Assembly (NCBI RefSeq): GCF_042678385.1
Contig: NZ_JBHUDY010000001.1
Coordinates: forward strand, 2,562,485 to 2,626,484
Origin: Sphingomonas_B tabacisoli
GTDB taxonomy: Bacteria > Pseudomonadota > Alphaproteobacteria > Sphingomonadales > Sphingomonadaceae
Length of the DNA stretch: 64,000 bases
Direction of reading: 5' to 3'
The notes below the pieces were generated by a model. It searched no databases. It worked only from the letters and a program-made list of their open reading frames with translations, and was not told the DNA's origin. The position numbers were made by a program, and so were the translations under genes. Positions 34,931-43,279 of this stretch are shown one piece after another (positions within the stretch are counted from its first letter, which is position 1; the number at the start of each line of letters is the position of its first letter).

Positions 34931-35773
34931 TTAGTTCTGGACCGTCGACGATTGCGTCTGGGCGGTCTTTTGGAGCTGGCCCTTGCCCATCGCAGAGACG
35001 AGTGCGCTGCCATCGCCGGAAACGCTGAAGTTGTTGACCGGGATCAGCGCCTGCGCGTCGCCGACGCGAACCAGGATCGACTGCACCGCGCCCTTCGCGT
35101 TGGTGCGGATGTCCTGCACGGCGCCGATCACGCGACCGCGCGCATCCTGCACCAGCGTGCCGGGGGCGATGTTGATGTTCTTCGACACGCTGCCGCTCAA
35201 CTCGCCCAAGCCGGAGAGCGCGCCGTCGCCGCCACTCGCCGAACCGCTGCCCGCGCCTTGCCCCGCCGCTGATCCGGTAAGGCTCCCCAGGCCGCCCGCC
35301 TGGCCCGCAGCCCCGCGTGCGCTTCCGACCGCATTGCCGGCCACGCCGTGTGCTGCGCTCACCGCATTGCCCGCGGCACTGCGGACGGCATCGGTGCCGA
35401 TCAGCTGCGCATCGGCATTGCCGCCGCCCGAGCCGCTGGCGCTCCCGGCGCCGCCTCCCGAAAGCGACTGCCCGAGCAGCCCGGTGCTGTGCGACGCGCT
35501 GTCGCTGGTCGCGCCGGAGCCCGACGCGCCGCCGCTCACATGGCCGGAGCGCCGGTCGATGCTCTTGTCTGCGCGGATCGAACCGCTGTGCGACAGGGAG
35601 CCCGCCGTGCCCGACGTCGCCGAGCCAAGCGAGCCCATCGTGCCACCGAGCGTTCCGCCAAGCGATCCGCCGAGGGTGCTGCCCAATCCGCCACCGCCGC
35701 CAAGAAGCTGGGCCGAAGCCGGCGCTGCGATCAGGCCGATGCCCAACGCGGTCGTGATCAGAAGATGACGCAT
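34931..35773 (-). CDS. Exported Gly/Ser-rich protein with a PRC-barrel-like domain
   Basis: A 280-residue exported protein: signal peptide MRHLLITTALGIGLIAAPASA, then about 180 residues of low-complexity Gly/Ser/Ala repeats (GGSLGGTLGGTMGSLGS-like), then a C-terminal PRC-barrel-like domain (LVQDARGRVIGAVQDIRTN ... LIPVNNFSV). It looks like a surface or matrix protein. The ATG at 35773 has GGGAG; a second in-frame ATG lies 15 nt upstream. Its predicted promoter (35823-35851) has the same -35/-10 signature as the promoters of the neighbouring ECF sigma and subtilase genes, which suggests one envelope-related regulon. Confidence 0.75.
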   Translation of the reverse strand: MRHLLITTALGIGLIAAPASAQLLGGGGGLGSTLGGSLGGTLGGTMGSLGSATSGTAGSLSHSGSIRADKSIDRRSGHVSGGASGSGATSDSASHSTGLLGQSLSGGGAGSASGSGGGNADAQLIGTDAVRSAAGNAVSAAHGVAGNAVGSARGAAGQAGGLGSLTGSAAGQGAGSGSASGGDGALSGLGELSGSVSKNINIAPGTLVQDARGRVIGAVQDIRTNAKGAVQSILVRVGDAQALIPVNNFSVSGDGSALVSAMGKGQLQKTAQTQSSTVQN

Positions 35774-35822
35774 TTCATTGTCTCCCATCAAAATTCCGGC
35801 GCTTCGACGAGCGCTCGATGAG

Positions 35823-35851
35823 AGAACGACAGCCGTTGCGGATTTAATCCC
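35823..35851 (-). promoter_or_regulatory. Predicted ECF promoter of the Gly-rich gene
   Basis: Minus strand GGGATT (35851-35846), 17-nt spacer, CGTTCT (35828-35823). The -35 part is identical over GGGATTAAA to the sigma/subtilase promoters at 37076-37113, and overlaps the stop codon of the subtilase gene. The expected leader is about 40 nt. Confidence 0.6.
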
Positions 35852-37055
35852 GGCCGCCCGGACGCGTCCGGCAATCCCCGCAGACGAGGCCGCGGCCAAA
35901 GAGCTTCGCCGGCCCGATCGCGCGTGCTTCTGCCCCGAGCGCAGAGACGCTTCCGAGCCGCACCAATCGGCCGGCCACCAGCGGTGCGGCAAAGGATGTG
36001 CCGCGCACGGCTCGCGCGCTTCCGTCGATCGCGGTTGCGAGCATGTCCGCGCCGGGTGCCGCGAAATCGAGGTGCAGCGCGCGACCCGCCTCGATCAGCG
36101 CGCGGTTTTTGCCGTCCACGGCCGTCACGGCGATCACGCCGGGATAGGATGCAGGATAGGCCGGCGGCGCCGCAGGGCCGTCATTGCCGACCGCTGCGAC
36201 GACGGAAAGCCCGCGCCGCTGCACCGCGCTCACCGTCGCCTGGACCAGCGGATTGGCCGGGCCGACCAGGCTCACCGTCACCACTTTCACGCCGCGGCCG
36301 GCCATCCAGCCGAGCGCCTTGGCCAGCGCCAGCGCGTTCCCGCCGGCGGGATCGCGTCCGTAGATATCGGCGACCACCACGGGCACGCCCGGCGCCGCGC
36401 CACGGACCCGGCCGGCACCGGCGATCAGGGAAGCGACGGCGGTACCGTGGGCGCTCGCGCTCGGCGCGCCGGCGGCAAAGCCGCGCTGCTCGGCCACGCG
36501 CACGCCGGCTGCAGCCGAAACGCCGCCATCGATCACACCGGCCGGCGCGCCGCCACCGGCGCCTTCGGCAAAGCCACCCGCGCCGCCTCCGGCCGAGCCG
36601 CTCTCGAAATGCAGCGGATTAGCACTTACTGCGCTGCCCGGAGCCAGCTTGCGCAACCGCTTCAGCGCCGCGCTCAGCGACAGGCGCGAAGGCGCCGCCA
36701 CACGCGCAAAGCGAACATCGGCGCCTTCGATCGCGCCGCGTTCGATCACATGGAACCCGGCCGCCTCCGCCGCAGCGACATCCGCATCGCTGGCGCCCGT
36801 CATCAGCAACTCGCCGCGCACGGCCGGATTGCCGTCAGGATCCAGCTCCAGCACACGCGGATAACGGCTGACGAGGTCGCGCAGCCGATCCGTCCGCACG
36901 CGGACCAGATCGCGGGCCGTGCTCACCACCGGCAGCGCATCGACGCGCGGCAGCGTCTGCTGCACGCCGCGCAGCACGCCGCCCACCGGCGGAAGGCCAA
37001 GCTGAGCCAGCGCCGCCGTGGGAAGGACGAGCCCGAGAAAAAGATATTGCTTCAT
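35844..37055 (-). CDS. Exported subtilisin-like serine protease (S8 family)
   Basis: A 403-residue protease with an N-terminal signal peptide (MKQYLFLGLVLPTAALAQ). The pro-region-like part covers about 20-165 and is followed by the catalytic set Asp176 (GVIDGGV), His203 (SAHGTAVASL), oxyanion Asn291 (AVGNDGP) and Ser354 (RGTSFAAPLVAG). Two Cys in the C-terminal VCGDCRTR may form a disulfide. It probably acts outside the cytoplasm. The start has TGGAG, about 5 nt away. Divergent from an ECF sigma/anti-sigma pair through a palindromic promoter; it could process the anti-sigma pathway or a surface protein such as the Gly-rich neighbour. Confidence 0.88.
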   Translation of the reverse strand: MKQYLFLGLVLPTAALAQLGLPPVGGVLRGVQQTLPRVDALPVVSTARDLVRVRTDRLRDLVSRYPRVLELDPDGNPAVRGELLMTGASDADVAAAEAAGFHVIERGAIEGADVRFARVAAPSRLSLSAALKRLRKLAPGSAVSANPLHFESGSAGGGAGGFAEGAGGGAPAGVIDGGVSAAAGVRVAEQRGFAAGAPSASAHGTAVASLIAGAGRVRGAAPGVPVVVADIYGRDPAGGNALALAKALGWMAGRGVKVVTVSLVGPANPLVQATVSAVQRRGLSVVAAVGNDGPAAPPAYPASYPGVIAVTAVDGKNRALIEAGRALHLDFAAPGADMLATAIDGSARAVRGTSFAAPLVAGRLVRLGSVSALGAEARAIGPAKLFGRGLVCGDCRTRPGGRD

Positions 37056-37075
37056 TCTGCTCCAGCCGAACCGGT

Positions 37076-37113
37076 CAGGGATTAAACGGCCCGGCTATTT
37101 CGTTTAATCCCTG
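37076..37113. promoter_or_regulatory. Palindromic bidirectional ECF promoter
   Basis: A perfect 13-bp inverted repeat (CAGGGATTAAACG at 37076-37088, CGTTTAATCCCTG at 37101-37113). Read rightward it gives GGGATT-N17-CGTTTA in front of the sigma gene; read leftward it gives the same -35/-10 in front of the subtilase. The -35 of each promoter is the complement of the other's -10. A start point just after it would leave a leader of only about 6 nt for the sigma gene and about 20 nt for the subtilase. Confidence 0.7.
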
Positions 37114-37118
37114 TCAGC

Positions 37119-37616
37119 ATGGCCGGGTCGGGGTTCGAAAGCGAGATGATCGCGCTGCTGCCGCGCTTGCGGCGCTTTGCGCACGCGCTTGCCCGTTCAT
37201 CCGCCGATGCCGACGATCTGTGCCAGGCCGCCGTCGAGCGCGCGCTCAAGTCGCGCGCCCAGTGGCAGCCCGGCACGCGTTTGGACAGTTGGATGTACCG
37301 GATCATGCGCAACCTTTGGATCGACGAGACTCGGGCACGCGGCCGCCGCGATCAGACCTTCGCACCCGAAGAAGCGGGCGTGAATGTCGGCGACGATGGC
37401 GCGCGGCGTGCGGACATACAGCTCCAGCTCACCGATCTCGATCGCGCGCTCAACAAGCTCGCCGAGGAGCAGCGGGAGGTGATCGCACTCGTTCTCGTCG
37501 AGGGCCTGGCCTATAAGGAGGCAGCGGAGGTGCTCGGAGTTCCGATCGGCACCCTCACCTCGCGCCTGTCGCGCGCTCGCGAAGCGCTGATTGCGCAGCT
37601 TGGAGATGCGGCATGA
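37119..37616 (+). CDS. ECF sigma factor
   Basis: A 165-residue sigma-70-type extracytoplasmic function factor with sigma-2 (about 8-78; FAHALARSSADADDLCQAAVERAL, SWMYRIMRNLWIDETRARGRR) and sigma-4 (about 108-160; LNKLAEEQREVIALVLVEGLAYKEAAEVLGVPIGTLTSRLSRARE). It directs RNA polymerase to the divergent promoter and thereby its own gene. Its ATG has no Shine-Dalgarno and lies about 6 nt after the predicted transcription start, so the mRNA may be nearly leaderless. It overlaps the anti-sigma gene (ATGA). Confidence 0.93.
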   Translation: MAGSGFESEMIALLPRLRRFAHALARSSADADDLCQAAVERALKSRAQWQPGTRLDSWMYRIMRNLWIDETRARGRRDQTFAPEEAGVNVGDDGARRADIQLQLTDLDRALNKLAEEQREVIALVLVEGLAYKEAAEVLGVPIGTLTSRLSRAREALIAQLGDAA

Positions 37617-38293
37617 CAATCGATCGCGAGCGCCTCGGCGCCTATGTCGATGGCGAGCTGGGCGAGATCGAGCGCCGGCGGTTCGAGGCGGACCTAGCCG
37701 CGGACCCGGCGCTGGCGCAGCAGGTCGAAGCGGAACGCCGGCTGCGAACGCTGCTCAAGGCGCGGTTCGATCCGATCGCCGAGCAAACGGTGCCGGATCG
37801 CCTGATCGCGGCGGTTCGGGAGGGCGCGGCGGTGACGCCGCTGCCCACTCGCAAGAGCTGGGGCGTGCCGCAATGGGCGGCGATCGCGGCGAGTCTCGTC
37901 GTCGGCATTGTCGGCGGCCAGGCATTGCGCCCGCATGGCGAGATCGCCGAACGCGGCGGCGCGCTGGTCGCTTCCGGCTCGCTCGGGCGGGCGCTGGAGA
38001 CCCAGCTCGCTTCGATACAGGCTCCCGGCGCCGAGGTGCGGATCGGCCTCACATTTAAGGACCACCAGGGCGCCTGGTGCCGAAGCTTCGAGAAAGCGGC
38101 CCTGCAAGGCATCGCCTGCCGCGGCGCCGATGGCTGGAGCCTGCGCCAGACGATGGCCGGAGCCAGCGCCGCGACCGAATACCGCCAGGCCGATTCCGGC
38201 GCGCTGGCAGCCGCTGCACAAGGCATGGCCGGCGGCGAACCGCTGGACGCCGAACAGGAGCGCAGGGTCATAACTGCCCGCTGGAGGCGTTAA
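37613..38293 (+). CDS. Membrane-anchored anti-sigma factor
   Basis: A 226-residue single-pass inner-membrane protein. The N-terminal cytoplasmic part (1-80, DRERLGAYVDGELGEIERRRFE ... AADPALAQQVEAERRLR) is the zinc-free anti-sigma helical domain, one membrane helix lies near 88-106, and a periplasmic domain with two Cys (AWCRSFEKAALQGIACRG) follows. It should sequester the sigma factor until a periplasmic signal arrives. Translational overlap with the sigma gene keeps stoichiometry. Confidence 0.88.
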   Translation: MTIDRERLGAYVDGELGEIERRRFEADLAADPALAQQVEAERRLRTLLKARFDPIAEQTVPDRLIAAVREGAAVTPLPTRKSWGVPQWAAIAASLVVGIVGGQALRPHGEIAERGGALVASGSLGRALETQLASIQAPGAEVRIGLTFKDHQGAWCRSFEKAALQGIACRGADGWSLRQTMAGASAATEYRQADSGALAAAAQGMAGGEPLDAEQERRVITARWRR

Positions 38294-38374
38294 GCGAAGC
38301 GTCTCCGGCCAGACACTGAAATCGGCCCACGCGATCAATGATTTGGAAGGCTATTTCCGTCATGGCTTGGTTCG

Positions 38375-38662
38375 ATGAAACCACGCCTTCTCATGTCGCT
38401 GATCACCAGAACCCGCACCCATATGGGAGAGGATCAGCGGCAAACGCCGCGCGAAGAGGAGAAGGGACGGTTTGCCGGGCTTGGGATCCGCGGGCGCTAC
38501 CATATCGTTACCATGCACAATCTGTCGGCCGGCGGCGCATGCCTGCAAATGCCGGTCGAGCCGGTGGTCGGCGAGCGGGTAAAAATCACCTCGGGAACCC
38601 TGAACAGGGTTGGTCGCGTGTGCTGGTTCGACGGCACGCGCGGCGGCGTCGAGTTCGAATAG
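38375..38662 (+). CDS. PilZ domain protein (short)
   Basis: A 95-residue or shorter protein with a PilZ fold: an Arg-rich approach (RQTPREEEKGRF), then HNLSAGGACLQMPVEP (the (D/N)xSxxG signature) and GRVCWFDGTRGGVEF at the end. The classical RxxxR is not perfect, so c-di-GMP binding is uncertain. The start is unclear: ATG 38375 has no ribosome binding site, and ATG 38423 (MGEDQRQ) would remove 16 residues before the domain. It precedes a small gene and the c-di-GMP signalling cluster. Confidence 0.7.
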   Translation: MKPRLLMSLITRTRTHMGEDQRQTPREEEKGRFAGLGIRGRYHIVTMHNLSAGGACLQMPVEPVVGERVKITSGTLNRVGRVCWFDGTRGGVEFE

Positions 38663-38687
38663 TCATCCCGCGTTTGAGAGGAACATC

Positions 38688-38864
38688 ATGGACATCGACA
38701 GCGAAAACCGTGTTTCGGAGCGCGCCGAGCTGCATTTTCTGGCGGCGCTGGTCGACGAACTGATGAAGGCGCTGCTTGAGACGGGAGCGATGAACCGGGC
38801 GCAACTGCAGGCGATCGAGAATGCGGTGAGCGTGAGAACGGGCGCAGCCCCGCGCGCATGGTGA
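38688..38864 (+). CDS. Small helical hypothetical protein (58 aa)
   Basis: A 58-residue protein beginning MDIDSENRVSERAELHFLAALVDELMK and predicted to be amphipathic helix throughout (many Leu, Glu and Ala). The ATG has GAGAGGAAC about 7 nt upstream. It lies 25 nt behind the PilZ gene, so they are probably co-transcribed. No family recognised; it may be a partner of the PilZ protein. Confidence 0.6.
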   Translation: MDIDSENRVSERAELHFLAALVDELMKALLETGAMNRAQLQAIENAVSVRTGAAPRAW

Positions 38865-39243
38865 TCCGGTAGGCGAAGAAGGCTCGGTTCGCCGAAAGTT
38901 CAACTCAATTGGCGCAGGCCTGAAAACGGAGGTAAAAACAACGGGGCGCCCTTTGACCGGATAGACATATTGCGGTTCACGTTCGGAATTTGGCGCGACG
39001 TCCATTCGCCACCGGGTGTGACCAAGGAAGGCCGTGACAACGCGACCCCGTGCCGGCTCAAAGGCTGCGGCACGAGCCGCTTCAAATATCGCTGCGCAGC
39101 ACCATATCCAGCGGCACCAATGCCAACTGACCTGCCCGCGCAACCTGGCGCATGGGCATTAGGTAATCCTACCGTACTAGCTTTGTTCGACGTCCTGCAG
39201 CCGGTGCTCTAGGTAGAGGTTAAGTATTTGTTGCAAGAGCGAA
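38865..39243. other. Regulatory intergenic region upstream of the REC-HTH-PAS gene
   Basis: About 380 bp with no supported gene. It includes the ATCCTACCGTA motif at 39166-39176. A weak open frame on the minus strand (38586-39143) has no protein-like content. Confidence 0.5.
39166..39176 (+). promoter_or_regulatory. CTACCGTA motif, site upstream of the REC-HTH-PAS gene
   Basis: ATCCTACCGTA, 68 nt upstream of the ATG at 39244. The same motif in the same orientation occurs upstream of the two genes at 43218 (minus) and 43385 (plus). Confidence 0.45.
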
Positions 39244-41052
39244 ATGTTTACAGCCATTCAAGTAATCGACGAAGATACCGCGCAGAGAGCCAAGACAAGC
39301 TTTTATTTGTCCAAGCACGGATACTCACCAAGCCCTTACGCGAGTGTCGAGGAGTTCGTTCAAGTAAATCGCGCCCCCTCTGGCGTTGTTTTGCTGGCCG
39401 CAAGCGGGCAGTCCTCAGACCTGCCGGATCGGGTCCGAAAGATCATTTCGGAAGCGCCTGGCCTTCCGGTCCTGATCGTCAGCCACTCCGTCTCCGCCAC
39501 ATCGGCAGTTGCAGCCGTCAAGGCTGGTGCGACCGATTGTGTCGACGGTTCCTCCCCTGCAGATTTGATCGTCGTGATTCAGAAGGCGCTGAATGAGGAC
39601 GCGTACTGCCGCGGAACCCAGGCGCAGCAGCAAACGGCAATTGCTAGACTTGACCGGCTTTCGCAGCGCGAACGGCAGGTTCTTCAGGGGCTGGTAGGTG
39701 GAATGACCAACAAGCAAATCGCCAGACATCTCGAGATCAGCCCGAGGACGGTTGAAATGCACCGCGCCCACATGCTGAGCGAGCTCGAGGCTGCGACATC
39801 CTCAGAGGCGATAAAACTCGCCATAGTCGCCGGGATGGCACCCTTGGCGGATGCCGATCATGTGAGCGCGATCGCGCTCGCTCCCGCTTACGCTCCCAAG
39901 AGGTCCCCGAGGCAGATTAAGTCGCCTCAAGCTGCGCCGCTCGACACTCTTCTGCCCTCCGTTGTCGACGTGCTTGAGGGAACGACGGATTGCGTGTTCC
40001 TGCTAGATCGGGAGGATCGTTTCACCTACTTCAACAAGGCGGCCGTCGAGACGATCGCCAATGGTCGCGATCTTCTTGGCGCCAACGTTTGGAGCGCGTT
40101 CCCCGGCGCACGCGAAACCATTGCCTTCGGAAAGCTGCATCAGGCTGCTCAGGAGCGAAAACCCCTTCGCTTCGAGTTTTACGAGCCGGACTTATCGAGG
40201 TGGTTCGACGTGAGCGTCCGCCCAATTCCGAGCGGATTGCAGGTCTTCTTTCGCGATCTGACGAAGGAACGCCAAGCGTTCGCCGAGCTTCGCCGGAGCG
40301 AGGAGCGGTTAAGGCTAGCCCTTGATGCGTCGGGTGACGGCGCGTGGGATTTGGATCTGCGAAGCGGACATGTTGAAATGTCGCGCCGCTTCCTCGAACA
40401 GCTGCACTATGACCATCAGCTCGTAACCCAGAGCCTAGATTGGGTGAAATCCCGCATTCATTGGGAAGACTTGCCGCTGGTCGAACAGTCGATCGAAGAG
40501 CATCTGCTGGACAGGACACCCTCGTTCCACGCCGAGTACCGGCTTCTCAATGGCCTTGGCGAGTGGCGATGGATTCTGGACCGCGGCCGCGTGGTGGATC
40601 GCGATATCGAGACGGGACAGGCTCTGCGAATAGTCGGCACAGGCAAGGATGTTACCGAACTGAAGCGACAGCAAGCCGAAGCGGCGGAAGCGCTGCAGCG
40701 GCTGGAACTTGCCGGGGCGGGCGCTGGCGCGGGATTCTGGGATTTAAATCTCGACGACAGGACAGTGCGGTTCTGCGCGGCAAGCTTGGCGATGCACGGG
40801 ATCGACGCCGCTCCATTCGCACCGCTGTCGGAGCAATGTTGGGAGAACAGCGTGCATCCCGAGGACCTCCCCGCCGCCAAGCGGGCGCTTGAGGAGGCTC
40901 TCGTGACCGGCGCGATGTTCCGCGCAAACTATCGGACGCGTTCCAGCGATGGCGAGCGGTGGATACTGGGTCTAGCCAGGGTCGTGCAAACTTCGCCGGG
41001 CCAGCCCCGTCGCATGGTCGGCCTCAATCTGCAGCTTTCGTCCAGCCTCTAA
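39244..41052 (+). CDS. Pseudo-receiver / LuxR-type HTH / triple PAS regulator
   Basis: A 602-residue protein with an unusual order. Residues 1-118 look like a FixJ-type receiver, with the acidic pair at 9-11, but the phosphorylatable Asp is Ala (VVLLAAS) and the conserved Lys is missing, so it cannot be phosphorylated in the classical way. Residues 135-200 are a LuxR/FixJ HTH (LSQRERQVLQGLVGGMTNKQIARHLEISPRTVEMHRAHM). Three PAS domains follow at about 240-345, 350-475 and 485-600, the last two of PAS_3 type ending in GTGKDVTE and RRMVGLNLQ. Sensing at the C-terminus probably controls DNA binding in the middle. It is a plausible binder of the CTACCGTA sites nearby. Confidence 0.85.
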   Translation: MFTAIQVIDEDTAQRAKTSFYLSKHGYSPSPYASVEEFVQVNRAPSGVVLLAASGQSSDLPDRVRKIISEAPGLPVLIVSHSVSATSAVAAVKAGATDCVDGSSPADLIVVIQKALNEDAYCRGTQAQQQTAIARLDRLSQRERQVLQGLVGGMTNKQIARHLEISPRTVEMHRAHMLSELEAATSSEAIKLAIVAGMAPLADADHVSAIALAPAYAPKRSPRQIKSPQAAPLDTLLPSVVDVLEGTTDCVFLLDREDRFTYFNKAAVETIANGRDLLGANVWSAFPGARETIAFGKLHQAAQERKPLRFEFYEPDLSRWFDVSVRPIPSGLQVFFRDLTKERQAFAELRRSEERLRLALDASGDGAWDLDLRSGHVEMSRRFLEQLHYDHQLVTQSLDWVKSRIHWEDLPLVEQSIEEHLLDRTPSFHAEYRLLNGLGEWRWILDRGRVVDRDIETGQALRIVGTGKDVTELKRQQAEAAEALQRLELAGAGAGAGFWDLNLDDRTVRFCAASLAMHGIDAAPFAPLSEQCWENSVHPEDLPAAKRALEEALVTGAMFRANYRTRSSDGERWILGLARVVQTSPGQPRRMVGLNLQLSSSL

Positions 41053-41097
41053 GGGAGGATTCAACCCGGGCCAGCGGCCAGCACGACGCCTCAAAAC

Positions 41098-43218
41098 TCA
41101 CGCGGCTTTCAAGGACGCACAGACCTCGGATGCTGCAACGGGTCGGCCATAGAGGTAGCCCTGGCCGTAGGTGCAGCGCTTCTGCATCAATATGTTGCGC
41201 TGCTGTTCGGTTTCGAGCCCCTCGGCCACAACCTCGATTTGCAGATCCGATGCGAGGCTGATCACCGCGGAGACGATCGCCGAAATCTCGGCCTCAACGA
41301 CCATTCTCTCGATGAACGACCTGTCGATCTTGACCACATCGACAGGGAAATCACGAAGGTGCGAGAGGGACGAATAGCCGGTGCCGAAATCATCCAGCGC
41401 AATGCGGACACCGGCGTTGTTTAGAACCTTCAAGGCTCTCGCGACAAACTCGGAGCCGCGCTCCAGGAACACGTGCTCCGTGACTTCGATCTCTATAAGG
41501 TCTGTCGGGATTTCATTCGCCTTAAGCACGCGCAACAGCCGCTCCGCATAATCGTCGCGCAGGAACTCGGCAGGCGCAGCATTGATCGAAATCCGGCCGA
41601 ACGGGATTCCCTGCGCCAGCCACTCGCGCATGTCCGCGATGACCCCACGCAGCATAAGGTCGCCGATCTTAGAGGCGAGCTCATATTCCTTGAACGCTTC
41701 CTGCACAGTGGCGGGCGGCTGCAACCCTCGTTGCGGATGCATCCACCTCAGCAAAGCCTCGTAACCGGCGAGCCTTCCCGTCTTGAGATCTACCTTGGCC
41801 TGGTAATGCGGCACCACCGAGCTTGCGCACAGTGCGACTCGCGCCAGATTGAGTTGCGATGCGATCTGCTGAGCCTGTTCCCTCAGGTGCCCATGGAATA
41901 TACGCGTGCCACCCCTCCCCGACGCTTTTAGCGCATACAAAGCGGTATCGGCATTGTTGAACAGCTCGTTCGCGGACGAGGCTTGGCTGGGGAACAAGGC
42001 CCCGCCAATGCTGGCTCCGGCACTGATCTCCCGCCCGGCGACGCGCATCGGCGCCTTGAGCCGCTCGAGAATCATGTTTCCGACGCGTTCCAGATTGAAC
42101 TCGTCTTTGACGCCGTCCAGCAAAATGGCGAACTCGTCGCCGCCGAGGCGCGCCACGAAGTCCGCCTCCCTGACGCACTGCTTCAGCACGTCGCCGAACG
42201 AACAGAGGAGCTCGTCGCCGGCGGCGTGACCCAAGGTGTCGTTGATCTGCTTGAATCGGTCGAGATCCAGCAACAGGCGGCCAAAGGGCCTCTTGGTCCG
42301 CATCGTTCGAAGCGCGGCTGCCTGAAGCCGGGCCTGAAACGCATGCCGGTTGGCGAGCTTGGTCAGCGTATCATGTTCGCTGGTCCACAGGAGCTGTTCG
42401 GCGGTCTGCTTGCTTTCGCTTACGTCGCGAGCAATCGAAAGGAGGCTCGTGACTGCGCCAGCATCATCGATGATGGGCGTAACCATCACGTCCCACCAGC
42501 GACAATCATAGTCCGATGAGCGGCGGGCAGTGAACCGCGCCACTTTGCCTTCACCTGCTTTGGCCAGTGCCGAAATGGCGCCGGCCCGGTTCGCATCGGG
42601 CCAGAGGTCGCTCCACGACGTCCCGATCGCGGCTTCCGGCGAGCCAATTCCCATCGCCCTGGCGCCCGGCCCATTGATCAGCTGCAGCTCGCCAGCGGTG
42701 GTCATCACCGTGATGCAGTCGGCGCTCGCTTCCAGGATGCTGCGGTGAAGGCACTCGCTTCGCTTCAGTGCAGCTTCCGCCCCCATACGTTCGGTCAGAT
42801 CCCGGGAAACGCCGATGATGCCGCGGACCTCGCCGTCCGACATCCAGGGCACTTTAACGGTCTGAAATTGGCGCCTTTCCCCACGAATAGGGATGGTTTC
42901 GTCGACCACCACTGGTGCGCAAGTTCGGATGACGGTCTGATCGGCGCTCTCGTAGCCGTGCACCAGGTCGTCATCGAAAAGGTCGTGGGTGCGAGAACCG
43001 ATCCTGATGCCACAGGCGTCCTGGAGCGCCCTGTTGGCCAGGATGAAACAACCGTCCCGGCCTTTCGCAAATATCAGGTCCTGGACGCTGTCGATGACTG
43101 TGGAAAGAAGCGAGCATTGCTGCTCCAACTCGGCCTGGCGCCTTAGTGCATCCGCGAGTGCTGGAGTGGGCTCCGGTGCAGGGTTTGCGGCAGTCGTGAG
43201 GTGCGGACGTTCAGGCAT
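41098..43218 (-). CDS. PAS-PAS-GGDEF-EAL c-di-GMP enzyme
   Basis: A 706-residue cytosolic protein. Two PAS domains cover about 35-145 and 155-270, the cyclase domain has an intact GGDEF (359-363) and an intact inhibitory RxxD (Arg350-Asp353), and the phosphodiesterase domain has EALLR (486-490), EVTEH, DDFGTGYSSL and VVAEGLET. Both activities look competent, so the net direction is set by the PAS signals. AGGAG precedes the ATG. It is divergent from the tandem PilZ gene across a 166-bp gap that holds two inverted CTACCGTA sites. Confidence 0.93.
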   Translation of the reverse strand: MPERPHLTTAANPAPEPTPALADALRRQAELEQQCSLLSTVIDSVQDLIFAKGRDGCFILANRALQDACGIRIGSRTHDLFDDDLVHGYESADQTVIRTCAPVVVDETIPIRGERRQFQTVKVPWMSDGEVRGIIGVSRDLTERMGAEAALKRSECLHRSILEASADCITVMTTAGELQLINGPGARAMGIGSPEAAIGTSWSDLWPDANRAGAISALAKAGEGKVARFTARRSSDYDCRWWDVMVTPIIDDAGAVTSLLSIARDVSESKQTAEQLLWTSEHDTLTKLANRHAFQARLQAAALRTMRTKRPFGRLLLDLDRFKQINDTLGHAAGDELLCSFGDVLKQCVREADFVARLGGDEFAILLDGVKDEFNLERVGNMILERLKAPMRVAGREISAGASIGGALFPSQASSANELFNNADTALYALKASGRGGTRIFHGHLREQAQQIASQLNLARVALCASSVVPHYQAKVDLKTGRLAGYEALLRWMHPQRGLQPPATVQEAFKEYELASKIGDLMLRGVIADMREWLAQGIPFGRISINAAPAEFLRDDYAERLLRVLKANEIPTDLIEIEVTEHVFLERGSEFVARALKVLNNAGVRIALDDFGTGYSSLSHLRDFPVDVVKIDRSFIERMVVEAEISAIVSAVISLASDLQIEVVAEGLETEQQRNILMQKRCTYGQGYLYGRPVAASEVCASLKAA

Positions 43219-43279
43219 CTCGATCGTTCTCCTGCCGAACGATCTGCGCTCGATCTCCTAAGCTCCGTTTGCGTTTCGA

